A stretch of 64,000 nucleotides of DNA, taken from NCBI GenBank assembly GCA_018268935.1, contig JAFDVS010000013.1:4531-68530 (forward strand), written 5' to 3'. Position numbers and translations under genes: made by a program. Numbering within the stretch: position 1 is the stretch's first letter; each line of letters starts with the position of its first letter. This DNA is from Acidobacteriota bacterium. GTDB taxonomy: Bacteria > Acidobacteriota > Terriglobia > Bryobacterales > Bryobacteraceae. Under the pieces are notes generated by a model that was not told where the DNA came from, searched no databases, and saw only the letters and a list, made by a program, of their open reading frames with translations. This document shows, piece after piece, positions 42,705 to 52,269 of the stretch.

Positions 42705-45700
42705 CTACTGATAGGAACGGGACGCGACCAGAGTTTCCACCTCGGTGCTGAAAGTGCGCCAGGAGGCGTACCCATGCACATTCGGCCCAAACGCGGCGCG
42801 CAATTGGCGAGACTGCTCCAGGGTTCGCCGCGCTTGGTCGGGTTGCCTGAGATGCGCCTCCACCGCGGCTTGTACCAATAGCTGATCTGGAGACGGCTCT
42901 GCGATTGCTTCCGCCCGGAGGATTGTCTTCCTGGCTTCCGGATAGTTGCCTTTGCGATAGTGCCCAAGGGCCAGCGCGGTCAAATACACCGAGCAGTGCG
43001 GCGCCCGCTTTGCCGCCTCCTCGGCCATCACCATCGCTTTGTCGTAAGCGGCCCGCGGCTGCTGGGCGCGAAGGAGAAGATCCGTTACATTCTCATGGAA
43101 CTTTATGGTGACGAAATGTCCACCGTGGCCCAAGAGCAGTTGCATGGCCTGCGCGCGCGATTCTGTACTGAGGTTCGGCTCCGCCTGCAGGCGCCGCATC
43201 TGGCCAGTCCGCAGCGGATCCAATTTCTGCACACGATCTACCAGCTCGATGGTCCGTGGGGCATAGTGCAGGCTGGAATCCCATACCTGCACGGTGGTGG
43301 CACTGCCGCGACAGTAACCGAGCGCATAAACACGGCTGCCATCTTTGTTCTTCTGCAGGTCATAGGAATTGCAGCGCGGTACGGGATACTTGTACACCAG
43401 TTCGGAGCGATCGACATCCCACACTCGAAAAGTCCAATCGGCGCCCACTGAGAATACGAGTTTTCCATTGGGGCTGAATTGAACGGCGTAGACTCCCATC
43501 GTGTGGCCAGTGAGCGTGCCGAGAGCCGCGCCCGTGCTTGTGTCCCAGACCCAAATCGCCGGGTCTACCGGGTCCCATTCTCCGGCGGCGACGCGAGACC
43601 CATCATTACTGAAGGCGATTTGAGTGGCGGCGGGATGATGAGTGGGCCGAGTCCGGAAGGCACGCAGCGGACTCAAGCCGGAAGTACGCCAAAGGTGCAA
43701 GGTTGGCCCGTTTCGGTGGGGAGCAAACACGTCTCCGGACGCGGTTGCCAGCATCTGTCCATCGGGGCTGAATTGGATCGACCACACAATTTCCGGCAAC
43801 TGCTGCCGGGCGACTTCCTTTCCGGATGCTAAGTCCCAGAGGCGAATGGTCTTGTCAAAAGCGGCCGAAGCCATCTGTCTCCCATCCGGGCTGAAGGTGA
43901 TGGAGCGGACAGTTCCCGTATGCCCTTTGCATTCCCGAATCAGACTCCGTGTACGAACGTCCCAGAGCATGATGCGTCCATCCACAAGCCCAACGGCAAC
44001 CTTTGTTCCATCGGGGGTGAATTTCACCGCCCAGCCGGAAAAGCCAATGGGCCAGTGCGCAATCTGTCGATGGGTCTTGCGGTCCCACAGTGTGATATCG
44101 CGTTTCGTACCCACCGAAGCCAGGGTGGAATCATCCAGGCTGATATCGACCCTTTCCGTACCTGGGGTAATGAACAAGGGCATCTTGTAGACAAGAATCT
44201 CGCCCGATGTGCCGCCGGCAAAAACATGCGAGCCATCGGGCGAAATGGCCAGTGCTTGTACGTGAACATCCGCACTCGCGCCGGTGAAGGTATGCAGTTC
44301 GTTACCCTCCATGACGTCCCAAAGGCGCACGCTCTGGTCGACCGACGCGGTTGCCACGCGCTGGCTATCGGGGCTAAAGGTAACAGCGTTAACCCGCGCG
44401 GTATGGCCGGAGAATACGCGAACACTCCTCCCCGTTGCCACATCCCAAACCCAGACCTTGGGATCGTGCGAAACGGTTGCTAGCAGCTTGCCATCCGGAC
44501 TGAACGCGGTGGCTGCGCAACCGCCTTTGTGGTAGGGCAGGATTAGTTTGCCCTTGGACCTTGCGTCATAGAGGCTGACGGCCGGCTCCTGCAAGAAGGC
44601 GGCGACAACCCTGGTCCCATCACCATTTACCGATATACACCGTATGGCTTTGCCTGGTTCACGTCCCAGCGTTTGCTGGCTGTTGGTTTCCTGATTCCAA
44701 ATGCGGAGCTCACCGGATGCATCCCCGGTGGCGATGCGGTTTCCGGTAGGAGTGATGGACACGCTGGTGATCGCCTGATCGTGCGCGGGGAGAGTGGACA
44801 ATGTGCTTCCCGTCTCGGCATCAAGGACCACTGCGATCTTGCCGCCACCCCTGCGCGGTACGGCGACGATCTTCGATCCGTCGCGGCTGATGGCGGCAAT
44901 CCGCGGAAACCCGCTGAGCACCGGTCTGGCGGCGAAATTGGCTTCCCAACGATGAACCGTGCCATACATGGTCCAGACCAAGCCGGAGTCTTTCGCAAAT
45001 GCGAATGAAGAAAGAAACGTGTTAGAGCCCAGAGTAGAATCCAGCTCATCGGCTTCCGCGAACAGTCTGGTCACGCTGTTGTCGCTTCGTTGAAACAGAT
45101 TGCGCCACTCCCAGCCACGCAGGCCGGTGGGCGATTGAAAGAGCCGCGCGCGGGCCGCATCGTACTCGTTCTCCTCAATCAACAGGTGGGCGGCTGTGAG
45201 GTTGGCACGGTATGCTTCCTCATCGGCGCGCCGCGTTTGCAGTTCAGCCGTCCGGCGTTGGGATTCGGCTTCCATGGCCCTTCGCTGTGCTTCGTCTTTG
45301 CTTTTGTCCGCCTGCTGGCGCTGGCGAAAGGCTTCCTGCTGCTGGCTGCGCGCCTGCTGCCGCTGCATGTTTGCTTCGTCCCGTTCCTGCGCGGCAATGG
45401 TGGCAAGGCGCGTGGTGGTAACAATCCCGCCCGTCAAGGCCGACACGAATACAGCAGCGGCCGCCACGCCTGCTTTGTGCCGCCGCACAAACTTGCCGGC
45501 GCGATAGCCAATTGTGTCCCTGCGTGCCCGAACGGGCATTCCCGACAGGTAGCGCTGCACGTCCTGCGATAATTCCTCGGCCGAGGAGTAGCGGCGCATC
45601 GGCTCCTTATGCATCGCCATCAGCACGATGTTGTCGATGTCACCAGCCAGATGACGGTTCGCCGATACCTGGCTCGGCGCAGGTGTTTCCGACTCGCAAA

Positions 45701-46616
45701 TTACTTGTTGGATTTCACGGGGAGTGTTTGAGGTGAATTGGTGCGGACGCTTTCCGGTGAGTAACTCATACAGCACGGCGCCCAGTGAATAAATGTCAGT
45801 GGCCGTGGTAACCGGCTGGTTGCGCGCCTGCTCCGGGCTGGCATAGTCCGGCGTCATCACCGGAAACGCCGCCGTCATGCCGGAGCCGTCATTTTCGACG
45901 CCTACGGGGTCGAGGATTTTCGCGATGCCGAAATCGAGGAGTTTGGGTACACCATCCGTTGTTACGAGAATGTTTGAGGGCTTCAGATCGCGATGGACAA
46001 TCAGGTTCTGATGAGCATAGTGGACCGCCCCACACACGGTGCGAAACAGTTCCAGCCTTTGCCGGAGCGTGAGGGACTTTTCCCTGCAATAAACATCAAT
46101 GGGCGCTCCGTCGACATATTCCATGGCGAAATACGGGCGTTGGTCCGCGGTGGCGCCGCCGTCCAGCAGCATGGTGATGTTCGGATGGTTCAATGTGGCG
46201 CTGATGCGTCGTTCGCTGTAAAACCGGTCCATGATTTGTGCTGTGTTCATGCCCGGCTTGACAACTTTGATCGCCACTTTCTTGCGAAACTCATCTTCCC
46301 GGACCGCCTCATAAACAACGCCCATGCCACCGGACCCGATCTCGCGCAGGATTCGGTAGGGACCAATGCGCTGTCCTTCCAGTGCAGCCGGCGGCGCACT
46401 GGTGGATCCGGACTGCATAATGGTGGCCGCGTAAGCCGGATCCTGCAAGAACCCGGCGCCGGCTTCGTCACTGGCCTCAAGAAGACTCTCTACCTCACGC
46501 CGCAACTCCTGGTCGGAGCCGCATAAGTCCGCCAGACGCGTCGTGCGTTCGTTGTAATCCGCGGTCAGTAGGAGGGCAACGATCTCTTTGACCTGTTGGT
46601 AGCGCTGCTGGTCCAT
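42705..46616 (-). CDS. Serine/threonine protein kinase with WD40 propellers
   Basis: This 1303-aa protein has a small N-terminal helical domain, a kinase domain at about 85-355 ([12 protein letters not shown], Lys in [34 protein letters not shown]), a membrane helix near 390-415 ([18 protein letters not shown]), a long Gln/Arg coiled coil to about 480, about a dozen WD40 repeats ([27 protein letters not shown], here shorter, for example [20 protein letters not shown]) and a TPR-like C-terminus. All catalytic residues are present. The propeller probably senses or binds partners in the periplasm. GAGG upstream of the ATG supports the start. Confidence 0.94.
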   Translation of the reverse strand: MDQQRYQQVKEIVALLLTADYNERTTRLADLCGSDQELRREVESLLEASDEAGAGFLQDPAYAATIMQSGSTSAPPAALEGQRIGPYRILREIGSGGMGVVYEAVREDEFRKKVAIKVVKPGMNTAQIMDRFYSERRISATLNHPNITMLLDGGATADQRPYFAMEYVDGAPIDVYCREKSLTLRQRLELFRTVCGAVHYAHQNLIVHRDLKPSNILVTTDGVPKLLDFGIAKILDPVGVENDGSGMTAAFPVMTPDYASPEQARNQPVTTATDIYSLGAVLYELLTGKRPHQFTSNTPREIQQVICESETPAPSQVSANRHLAGDIDNIVLMAMHKEPMRRYSSAEELSQDVQRYLSGMPVRARRDTIGYRAGKFVRRHKAGVAAAAVFVSALTGGIVTTTRLATIAAQERDEANMQRQQARSQQQEAFRQRQQADKSKDEAQRRAMEAESQRRTAELQTRRADEEAYRANLTAAHLLIEENEYDAARARLFQSPTGLRGWEWRNLFQRSDNSVTRLFAEADELDSTLGSNTFLSSFAFAKDSGLVWTMYGTVHRWEANFAARPVLSGFPRIAAISRDGSKIVAVPRRGGGKIAVVLDAETGSTLSTLPAHDQAITSVSITPTGNRIATGDASGELRIWNQETNSQQTLGREPGKAIRCISVNGDGTRVVAAFLQEPAVSLYDARSKGKLILPYHKGGCAATAFSPDGKLLATVSHDPKVWVWDVATGRSVRVFSGHTARVNAVTFSPDSQRVATASVDQSVRLWDVMEGNELHTFTGASADVHVQALAISPDGSHVFAGGTSGEILVYKMPLFITPGTERVDISLDDSTLASVGTKRDITLWDRKTHRQIAHWPIGFSGWAVKFTPDGTKVAVGLVDGRIMLWDVRTRSLIRECKGHTGTVRSITFSPDGRQMASAAFDKTIRLWDLASGKEVARQQLPEIVWSIQFSPDGQMLATASGDVFAPHRNGPTLHLWRTSGLSPLRAFRTRPTHHPAATQIAFSNDGSRVAAGEWDPVDPAIWVWDTSTGAALGTLTGHTMGVYAVQFSPNGKLVFSVGADWTFRVWDVDRSELVYKYPVPRCNSYDLQKNKDGSRVYALGYCRGSATTVQVWDSSLHYAPRTIELVDRVQKLDPLRTGQMRRLQAEPNLSTESRAQAMQLLLGHGGHFVTIKFHENVTDLLLRAQQPRAAYDKAMVMAEEAAKRAPHCSVYLTALALGHYRKGNYPEARKTILRAEAIAEPSPDQLLVQAAVEAHLRQPDQARRTLEQSRQLRAAFGPNVHGYASWRTFSTEVETLVASRSYQ

Positions 46617-46796
46617 CTACACCTCAATGCAAACCGTTGTAGCCTTGCGTCAGTGGCGACGCATGCGAGGCTTTAAAGGGGTCTTGCAGGCAGTGGCGAA
46701 AATTCGCAGCAAGATGGACCATGGAATTTTTTGTATCTTCAATAGTACTCAAAAAGACACTGCGGAAAGGCCGCGGCACTTGGGCAAGCTAGAGAT

Positions 46797-46826
46797 GCTA
46801 TCATGTAATCGCTTTGCGCTATCATG
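46797..46826. repeat. Direct repeat GCTATCATG, 21 bp apart, before the vapBC-like pair
   Basis: GCTATCATG occurs at 46797-46805 and 46818-46826, two helical turns apart, just before the antitoxin ATG at 46834. The second copy contains TATCAT 8 nt before the ATG, a possible -10 box, so binding of the antitoxin here would block transcription (inference). Confidence 0.45.
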
Positions 46827-46833
46827 ATGGCAG

Positions 46834-47085
46834 ATGATTCGAACTCAAATTCAGATCACGAAAGAGCAGGCTGCCGTTCTCCGCGCCATGTCGGTCGAAC
46901 GTCGACGTCCGGTGGCCGAACTCATCCGAATGAGTATTGATTCCTTTCTGCAGCGCGAGGCTGGGATCAGCAGCGACCGAAAGCGAGCCAGGGCCAAGAG
47001 TGCGGCCGGACGATTCGCATCTTCGCAGTCGGATGTCAGTGCCGAACACGATAGGTATCTGGCAGAAGCAATGAGCCAGTCGTGA
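46834..47085 (+). CDS. Ribbon-helix-helix antitoxin (VapB-like)
   Basis: The 83-aa protein has a short N-terminal ribbon (MIRTQIQITKEQAAVLRAMS) and helices ERRRPVAELIRMSIDSFLQR, the pattern of ribbon-helix-helix antitoxins, followed by a flexible basic tail that would wrap the toxin. It ends in ATGA-type GTGA overlap with the PIN toxin gene. Such proteins bind both the toxin and their own promoter; the direct repeat upstream is a likely site. Confidence 0.85.
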   Translation: MIRTQIQITKEQAAVLRAMSVERRRPVAELIRMSIDSFLQREAGISSDRKRARAKSAAGRFASSQSDVSAEHDRYLAEAMSQS

Positions 47086-47480
47086 CCTTCGTCGACACCT
47101 CAGCGATCTTCGCAATACTGGATCGGAGTGATGCAAACCACCAAACCGCGAAGAACTGCTGGTTTGCTTTGCTCGATTCGAATGATCCGCTTTTTACCAC
47201 CAGCTACGTGGTGGTGGAAAGTTGTGCGCTGGCCCAGGCCCGTTTGGGGTTAGAGGCAGTTCGTTCTATCAGCGAGGACATTCTCCCGGTGATGGAAATC
47301 GTCTGGGTGGATGAATCCACACACACGACGGCTATGGCTGCCCTGCTGGCGGCCCAGCGGCGCAAGCTCAGCCTGGTGGATTGCGTCAGCTTTGCGGTCT
47401 CGCGCGTCAGAGGCTCGCAGGTGGCATTCGCATTCGATCAGCACTTCGTGGAAGAGGGCTTCCGATTTCCGGCTTGGTGA
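47082..47480 (+). CDS. PIN-domain ribonuclease toxin (VapC-like)
   Basis: This 132-aa protein has the PIN acidic residues in order: Asp in FVDTSAIFAILD, Glu in VVVESCALAQ, Asp in SLVDCVSFAVS and Asp in FAFDQHFVEEGF. VapC toxins cleave tRNA or rRNA with magnesium. It starts at GTG, overlapping the antitoxin stop by 4 nt. Unlike the PIN gene at 23076, this one is intact. Confidence 0.9.
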   Translation: MTFVDTSAIFAILDRSDANHQTAKNCWFALLDSNDPLFTTSYVVVESCALAQARLGLEAVRSISEDILPVMEIVWVDESTHTTAMAALLAAQRRKLSLVDCVSFAVSRVRGSQVAFAFDQHFVEEGFRFPAW

Positions 47481-47503
47481 CAGCCATGCGCGCGACACGA
47501 AAA

Positions 47504-50500
47504 TCAAAAAATCAGTTTCAGCGCGAGTTGCATGTTGCGCGGCTGATTGGCTTGACCGCCGATGATCCCAAAGCCGGGATTGCCCACCGTAGTATTCGGC
47601 AATCCGAAGATCGGAGTATTAGTCAGGTTGAACGCCTCGGCGCGGAACTGCAGGCGCATGCTCTCATACAACGCGAAGTTCTTAATCAACGAGAAGTCGA
47701 GGTTGTACGTCTTCGGTCCACGATGGCGGGAATCGAGGCGCGGGGTATCGCCGAACTCGAAGGAGTTGGGGCGGCGGAACGCATCGGCATTGAGATAACC
47801 GGGGCCGCCGGAAACACCGCCGATACGGCTGGAAACGCTACCGCTGGTTTCGGCTTCCACGGAAGCGGAAGTGAAGCTCGCCCGGCCCCCGGCGTAAGGC
47901 GGCGTGCCGGAAACTCCGAAGTTCAGCGGCTGGCCGGATTGGAACGTGTAGATGCCGTTCACTTGCCAGCCACCGATGATCAGGTCAACTGCCTTGCGGG
48001 AATCAGCGGCGAACTTGCGGCCTTTGCCGAAGGGCAGATCGTAGACGCCGCTCATCACCAGGCGGTGCGGGAAATCGGAACCAAGCACGCTGCGATCGGC
48101 GGCGCGATTGAATTCGTTCTGATAGCCGGGGTTCTGGCCCGCATCGAAGAACGAGGTCGTCAGCATGTTCACATCGCCGAGGTTCTTTGAGAACGTATAG
48201 CTCAACGTGCCGAGGAAGCCGTTGGTCATGCGGCGCTGCACGCTGAGTTGCAGCGCGTGATAGCTGGAGTTGCCCGCGCCCACGAAGTTGTTGCCGAAGC
48301 CGGTGAAGTGCGGGAAGGCGCGCAGAAGCTGATTGCGCTGCACCTGGCGCGTGGCGAGCGGGCCGGAGGTGATGATGCCGAAGAACGGATTGTTGACCAG
48401 GGCATTGAGATCGGCCACGCGATTGGCGTCGCCGATGGCGCCGTAGTGAATCGGGTTGAGGGCGTTGAGACCGACGTTGACGGGGAGCAGCACACCCTTG
48501 TTGCCTGCATAGGTGACGCTGAGCCCGGTGGCGCCGGGCAGTTCGCGCTGCACACCGAAGTTCCACTGCATGGAGTACGGCAGCGGCGTATCGTATTTCA
48601 GGGCAGCGATGCCGGTGCCGACCAGCGTCGCAGCGCCCTGCGAGCTACCGGCGAGCGGCTGAAGCCCGGTGGGGAACGGATTGACGAAGCTGCCGACCGG
48701 CGTCACGCTGTCGATGGTGGAAACAAATGGCGTGGTGACCGTGAAGCCGGGGTTGCCCGCATTGAACAGGCGCACAAGGCCGGGGGTGTAGAAGAATCCG
48801 AAGCCGCCGCGGAAGATCGTCTTGGGATTGAGCGAATAGGCGAGCCCAAGGCGCGGACCGAGATTGTCGGCGTCGGTCTTGTAGCGCTGGCGCGAAGCGC
48901 CGTTGACGCCACGGAAGACGAGTCCGCCACGCAGTGGGAGCCCAGTGGGCTGCGCCAGAGGAGAGACAATATCCGGCTCCACGGTAGCAATGCGGTTGAA
49001 GCGCTCCGACGGGCCGGTCTCCACTTCCCAACGCAAGCCGATGTTCATGGTGAGTTTTTGCGAGATCTTCCAATCGTCCTGGAAGTACAGGGCGTGATAG
49101 AAGCCCTGCTGCGAAGTGGCGTCAGAGAACGTGAGCAGTCCGCCGGTGGGAATACCAAGCAGGTAGGAAGCAAAGCCGAGGTACGGCGCCTGGCCTCCGG
49201 GCACACCGGTGATGGGATCGGGACCCGAGGTGAATGTCGAGCTGAAGGAGAAGTTGCCGCCGGGGTTGCCGAGGCTCGCGTTGTGATCGAGGAAGACGCG
49301 GCCATCCCAGCCGAACTTCATCGTGTGGCGGGAGCGGATCCAACTGATGGCAGTGGCCACGTTGTGCGAGTAGCGTGTGAAGCGCTGGTTGCCCGATTCA
49401 TCGTTGCCGTTGAAACCGTTGATGCCGATAACCGGTAGGAAGCGCTCCTGCACCTGGCTCACGTAGAGCGGCGAGAAGCCGAGCGAGCCGAGGTCAGTGC
49501 CGAGCGAATAAGGATCGCGGAAGTTGCGCTGGCGGGCGAAGCCGTAACGCGTGTTGAGCACCAGCGTGGGCCGCAACGTGAAGACGTGATCGAGCACCAC
49601 GGTGTGCGATTTGATGAACTGATTGAAGCCTGCCGGGCTGGCGACGCTGTTCCAGTAATTGGGCTCGTAGTGATCGTTGTTCAACTTGCTGTAGCGGCCG
49701 AAGAGGCGGTTACGCTGCGAGAAATTGTGATCGAGCCGGATGGAGATCTGGCGGTCGTCATCACGCGAACTGGCGACGGAATCGAGGTTGTTGACGATGC
49801 CGGGGCGTTGCGGAGCCGGGTACAGTTTGAGGATGTTCTGCGAGAGCGCCACCTGGCGATTGGCGGGGATGACTTTGCCGGGGAACGGAGACCGAAGGAA
49901 GCGGCCTGCCTGGGCGGGATTGGCAACCACGGTGGCCGGGTCGTAGATATCAGCCGGAGCTTCGCTGAGGTTGCCGGTCCGCATGAGCGTGGTGGGAACG
50001 GAGAAGGTGCGGAAGAGGCTGCGGCGCAGGAAGACCTGTTCGTAGTTGAAGAAGAAGAATGTCTTGTCTTTCCCGTTGTAGACATTGGGCACCAGAACGG
50101 GCCCGCCGAGCGAGCCGCCGAACTGGTTGTAGCGCAGTGGCGTGCGGCGATCGGCCCGGCCGGGAATAGGATTCGTGCCTGCGCGATTGACGAAGAAGTT
50201 CGCGGCGTCGATCTTTTCATTGCGGAAGAACTCGTACGCCGTGCCGCGGAAACGATTGGTGCCGCTCTTGGTGACGATGTTGAGAATGCCGCCGGAGGTG
50301 CGTCCGAACTCGGCGGGGGACATGTTGGTCTGTACCTTGAACTCTTCCGTTGTGTCGATGGTGGGGATGAGAGCAGGCTGGCCCTGGCAGCACACGGTGA
50401 TGGGGATGCCGTCGAGCAGGATTTCGTTGGCGCCGGTCATGCCGCCGTTGGAAAGGAAGTTGTTGGCGCCCGCGGCCTGCGCCGCGCCGCGCTGTTGGGC

Positions 50501-51001
50501 CACACCTGCGCCGAAGCCGGCAAGCGGTGTCACGCCGGGCGTGAGCGCGGCCAGCGCGAAGGGATTGCGCCCGTTGAGTGGCAGATCAACCACCTGGCGC
50601 TGTGTGATCACCTGTCCCAGGTTGGAAGAATCAGGCTCCAGCACAACCGAGGCAGCCGACACCGTGACCGATTCGGATACCTGGCCAACCGTGAGTTGCG
50701 CATCGATGCGTGCCTGTTGCGTAACCGCAATGTTGAACGTGCGCGCGAAGACTTGAAAGCCGCTCTTCTCCACCGTGATCTGGTAGCTGCCGGGTTGTAC
50801 GAGAGGGAATACGTAGCTTCCGGTCTCATTGGAAACGGTAGTCTGCACAAGCCCGGTTCCGGTGTTCGTGAGCTTTACCGAGGCCTCGGCGATCAACGCG
50901 CCGCCGGCATCCGTGACGAATCCGGTTACGGTGCCTGTTGTGGTTTGAGCGGAAAGCGGCAGCGCCGCCGCGAAGGCGAGTACAATCGACAGGAACTTCA
51001 T
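47504..51001 (-). CDS. Oar-type TonB-dependent receptor with carboxypeptidase-regulatory domain
   Basis: The 1165-aa outer-membrane protein has a signal peptide (MKFLSIVLAFAAALPLSAQ), a carboxypeptidase-regulatory-like domain at about 22-110 (TGTVTGFVTDAGGALIAEAS, GSYQITVEKSGFQ), a plug from about 125 (ITQRQVVDLPLNGRNPFALA) and a long beta barrel ending LALKLIF. The QVVDLPLNGRNPF motif is typical of the acidobacterial Oar-like expansion of these receptors. Cargo is unknown; many are thought to take up polymer-derived oligomers or peptides. Strand and order suggest co-transcription with ilvE is possible, 73 bp upstream. Confidence 0.92.
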   Translation of the reverse strand: MKFLSIVLAFAAALPLSAQTTTGTVTGFVTDAGGALIAEASVKLTNTGTGLVQTTVSNETGSYVFPLVQPGSYQITVEKSGFQVFARTFNIAVTQQARIDAQLTVGQVSESVTVSAASVVLEPDSSNLGQVITQRQVVDLPLNGRNPFALAALTPGVTPLAGFGAGVAQQRGAAQAAGANNFLSNGGMTGANEILLDGIPITVCCQGQPALIPTIDTTEEFKVQTNMSPAEFGRTSGGILNIVTKSGTNRFRGTAYEFFRNEKIDAANFFVNRAGTNPIPGRADRRTPLRYNQFGGSLGGPVLVPNVYNGKDKTFFFFNYEQVFLRRSLFRTFSVPTTLMRTGNLSEAPADIYDPATVVANPAQAGRFLRSPFPGKVIPANRQVALSQNILKLYPAPQRPGIVNNLDSVASSRDDDRQISIRLDHNFSQRNRLFGRYSKLNNDHYEPNYWNSVASPAGFNQFIKSHTVVLDHVFTLRPTLVLNTRYGFARQRNFRDPYSLGTDLGSLGFSPLYVSQVQERFLPVIGINGFNGNDESGNQRFTRYSHNVATAISWIRSRHTMKFGWDGRVFLDHNASLGNPGGNFSFSSTFTSGPDPITGVPGGQAPYLGFASYLLGIPTGGLLTFSDATSQQGFYHALYFQDDWKISQKLTMNIGLRWEVETGPSERFNRIATVEPDIVSPLAQPTGLPLRGGLVFRGVNGASRQRYKTDADNLGPRLGLAYSLNPKTIFRGGFGFFYTPGLVRLFNAGNPGFTVTTPFVSTIDSVTPVGSFVNPFPTGLQPLAGSSQGAATLVGTGIAALKYDTPLPYSMQWNFGVQRELPGATGLSVTYAGNKGVLLPVNVGLNALNPIHYGAIGDANRVADLNALVNNPFFGIITSGPLATRQVQRNQLLRAFPHFTGFGNNFVGAGNSSYHALQLSVQRRMTNGFLGTLSYTFSKNLGDVNMLTTSFFDAGQNPGYQNEFNRAADRSVLGSDFPHRLVMSGVYDLPFGKGRKFAADSRKAVDLIIGGWQVNGIYTFQSGQPLNFGVSGTPPYAGGRASFTSASVEAETSGSVSSRIGGVSGGPGYLNADAFRRPNSFEFGDTPRLDSRHRGPKTYNLDFSLIKNFALYESMRLQFRAEAFNLTNTPIFGLPNTTVGNPGFGIIGGQANQPRNMQLALKLIF

Positions 51002-51019
51002 ATTAACCCCTTGACGTGA

Positions 51020-51034
51020 AGCGGGTGGCCCGCT
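51020..51034 (-). other. Hairpin AGCGGG-TGG-CCCGCT between ilvE and the TonB receptor
   Basis: A perfect 6-bp stem with a 3-nt loop lies 19 nt upstream of the receptor start. It has no T-run, so it may be a weak terminator of ilvE or a leader structure of the receptor mRNA. Confidence 0.3.
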
Positions 51035-51074
51035 GAAGCAATTCTTGCCTAGCAGGATAACAGGAATTGAGACG

Positions 51075-52169
51075 TTACCGGACGGCGGCGCGTGCAGGAA
51101 CGACTTGCGTCACCCATCCGTGACGGTCTGGAATGCGCCCGTACTGGATGCCCTGCAGTTGTTCGAACAACTGGTTGGTGACCGGCCCAGGGGCGGCATC
51201 GCCCACAGGAATACGGTCGCCGCTTTCGAGCTTGAAGCCTCGGATGCCGGTGATGACGGCCGCGGTGCCGCATGCCATCACTTCACTGATCTGGCCGGAG
51301 CGGATGCGGGCGAGCATGTCGTCGAAGCCATAGGCTTCTTCCCGGACCTTGAGTCCCATGTCGCGGGCGAGCGTGAGGATGGAATCGCGTGTGACGCCGT
51401 TCAGGATCGTGCCGCCGAGGGCGGGCGTGACCAAATCCCCATTGTCCACAAACAGAATGTTCATGCCGCCCATCTCTTCTACGCGGCGGTCACTGCTGCT
51501 GTCGAGGAACAGCACCTGCGCGCAGCCGACTTCCTTCGCCTGGGTGATCACTTGCAGTGTGACCGCATAGTTGGCCGCGGCTTTGACGTGTCCAGTCCCG
51601 CCAGGAGCGGCGCGCACCACCGATTCGCTGATCAGCACATCCACGGCGCCAGCGCCGGAGGGCAGTTCCGGGAAGTAGGAACCGGCGGGCAGCGTGAGGA
51701 TAAAGAAGATGAACTCGGAGGAGCTCTTTACGCCGATGCACGGTTCGGTGCCGATCAGCGTGGGGCGGACATAGAGGCTGCCGGGAAACGGCGGCGTGTA
51801 GGCGTGATCGGCTTTGACCAGTTCGTTCACCGCATCGAGGAAGAGTTGCTCATCCACGTGCGGCATCGACATGCGCGCGGCCGACGCGTTGAAGCGGCGC
51901 GCGTTCATCTCAGGACGGAACAGCGCGATGCTGCCATCGGCGTGCTCATAGGCCTTCAGACCTTCGAAAATGGCCTGGGCGTAATGGAATACCAGAGCCG
52001 CGGGATGAAGGGAGAAATTGTGGACAGGCTCAATGCGCGCGTTTTGCCACTGACCACCGCGATACTCGCAGCAAAAAAAGTGCGGAGTGAACATCTTGCC
52101 GAAGGCGATGTTCTTCGGATCGAGTGACGGCGGCGCGGCCTGGGGAACGGTTTTGATGTCGATCTTCAT
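51075..52169 (-). CDS. ilvE: Branched-chain amino acid aminotransferase
   Basis: IlvE transfers the amino group of glutamate to the keto acids of leucine, isoleucine and valine, using PLP. This 364-aa protein is of the longer BCAT-II (eukaryote-like) type: YAQAIFEGLKAY, the PLP Lys196 in GTGHVKAAANYA, EEMGGMNILFV and GTAAVITGI all fit. TATAAT lies 21 nt upstream of the ATG. No other branched-chain genes are adjacent. It precedes the TonB receptor on the same strand. Confidence 0.95.
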   Translation of the reverse strand: MKIDIKTVPQAAPPSLDPKNIAFGKMFTPHFFCCEYRGGQWQNARIEPVHNFSLHPAALVFHYAQAIFEGLKAYEHADGSIALFRPEMNARRFNASAARMSMPHVDEQLFLDAVNELVKADHAYTPPFPGSLYVRPTLIGTEPCIGVKSSSEFIFFILTLPAGSYFPELPSGAGAVDVLISESVVRAAPGGTGHVKAAANYAVTLQVITQAKEVGCAQVLFLDSSSDRRVEEMGGMNILFVDNGDLVTPALGGTILNGVTRDSILTLARDMGLKVREEAYGFDDMLARIRSGQISEVMACGTAAVITGIRGFKLESGDRIPVGDAAPGPVTNQLFEQLQGIQYGRIPDRHGWVTQVVPARAAVR

Positions 52170-52190
52170 GGGGCAGGAACCGGAGTATTT

Positions 52191-52196
52191 ATTATA
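52191..52196 (-). promoter_or_regulatory. TATAAT -10 hexamer upstream of ilvE
   Basis: A perfect TATAAT on the minus strand 21 nt before the ilvE ATG leaves a short leader. A -35 box with standard spacing is not clear. Confidence 0.45.
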
Positions 52197-52269
52197 CCTA
52201 TTGGCGCATTAGCGGCTACGGGGTGGGAGATGTTGATAGACTGAGGGGAGCTATTCTTCGCCTGAGCCG

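Noticed and set aside
45300..45400. Low-complexity CTG/GCTGC-rich stretch as a tandem repeat
   Set aside because: It encodes the Gln/Arg coiled coil of the kinase and has no constant period.
46642..46671. Imperfect inverted repeat upstream of the WD40 kinase
   Set aside because: The inner GCGTC/GACGC stem is only 5 bp and the outer arms are offset; too weak to call a terminator or operator.
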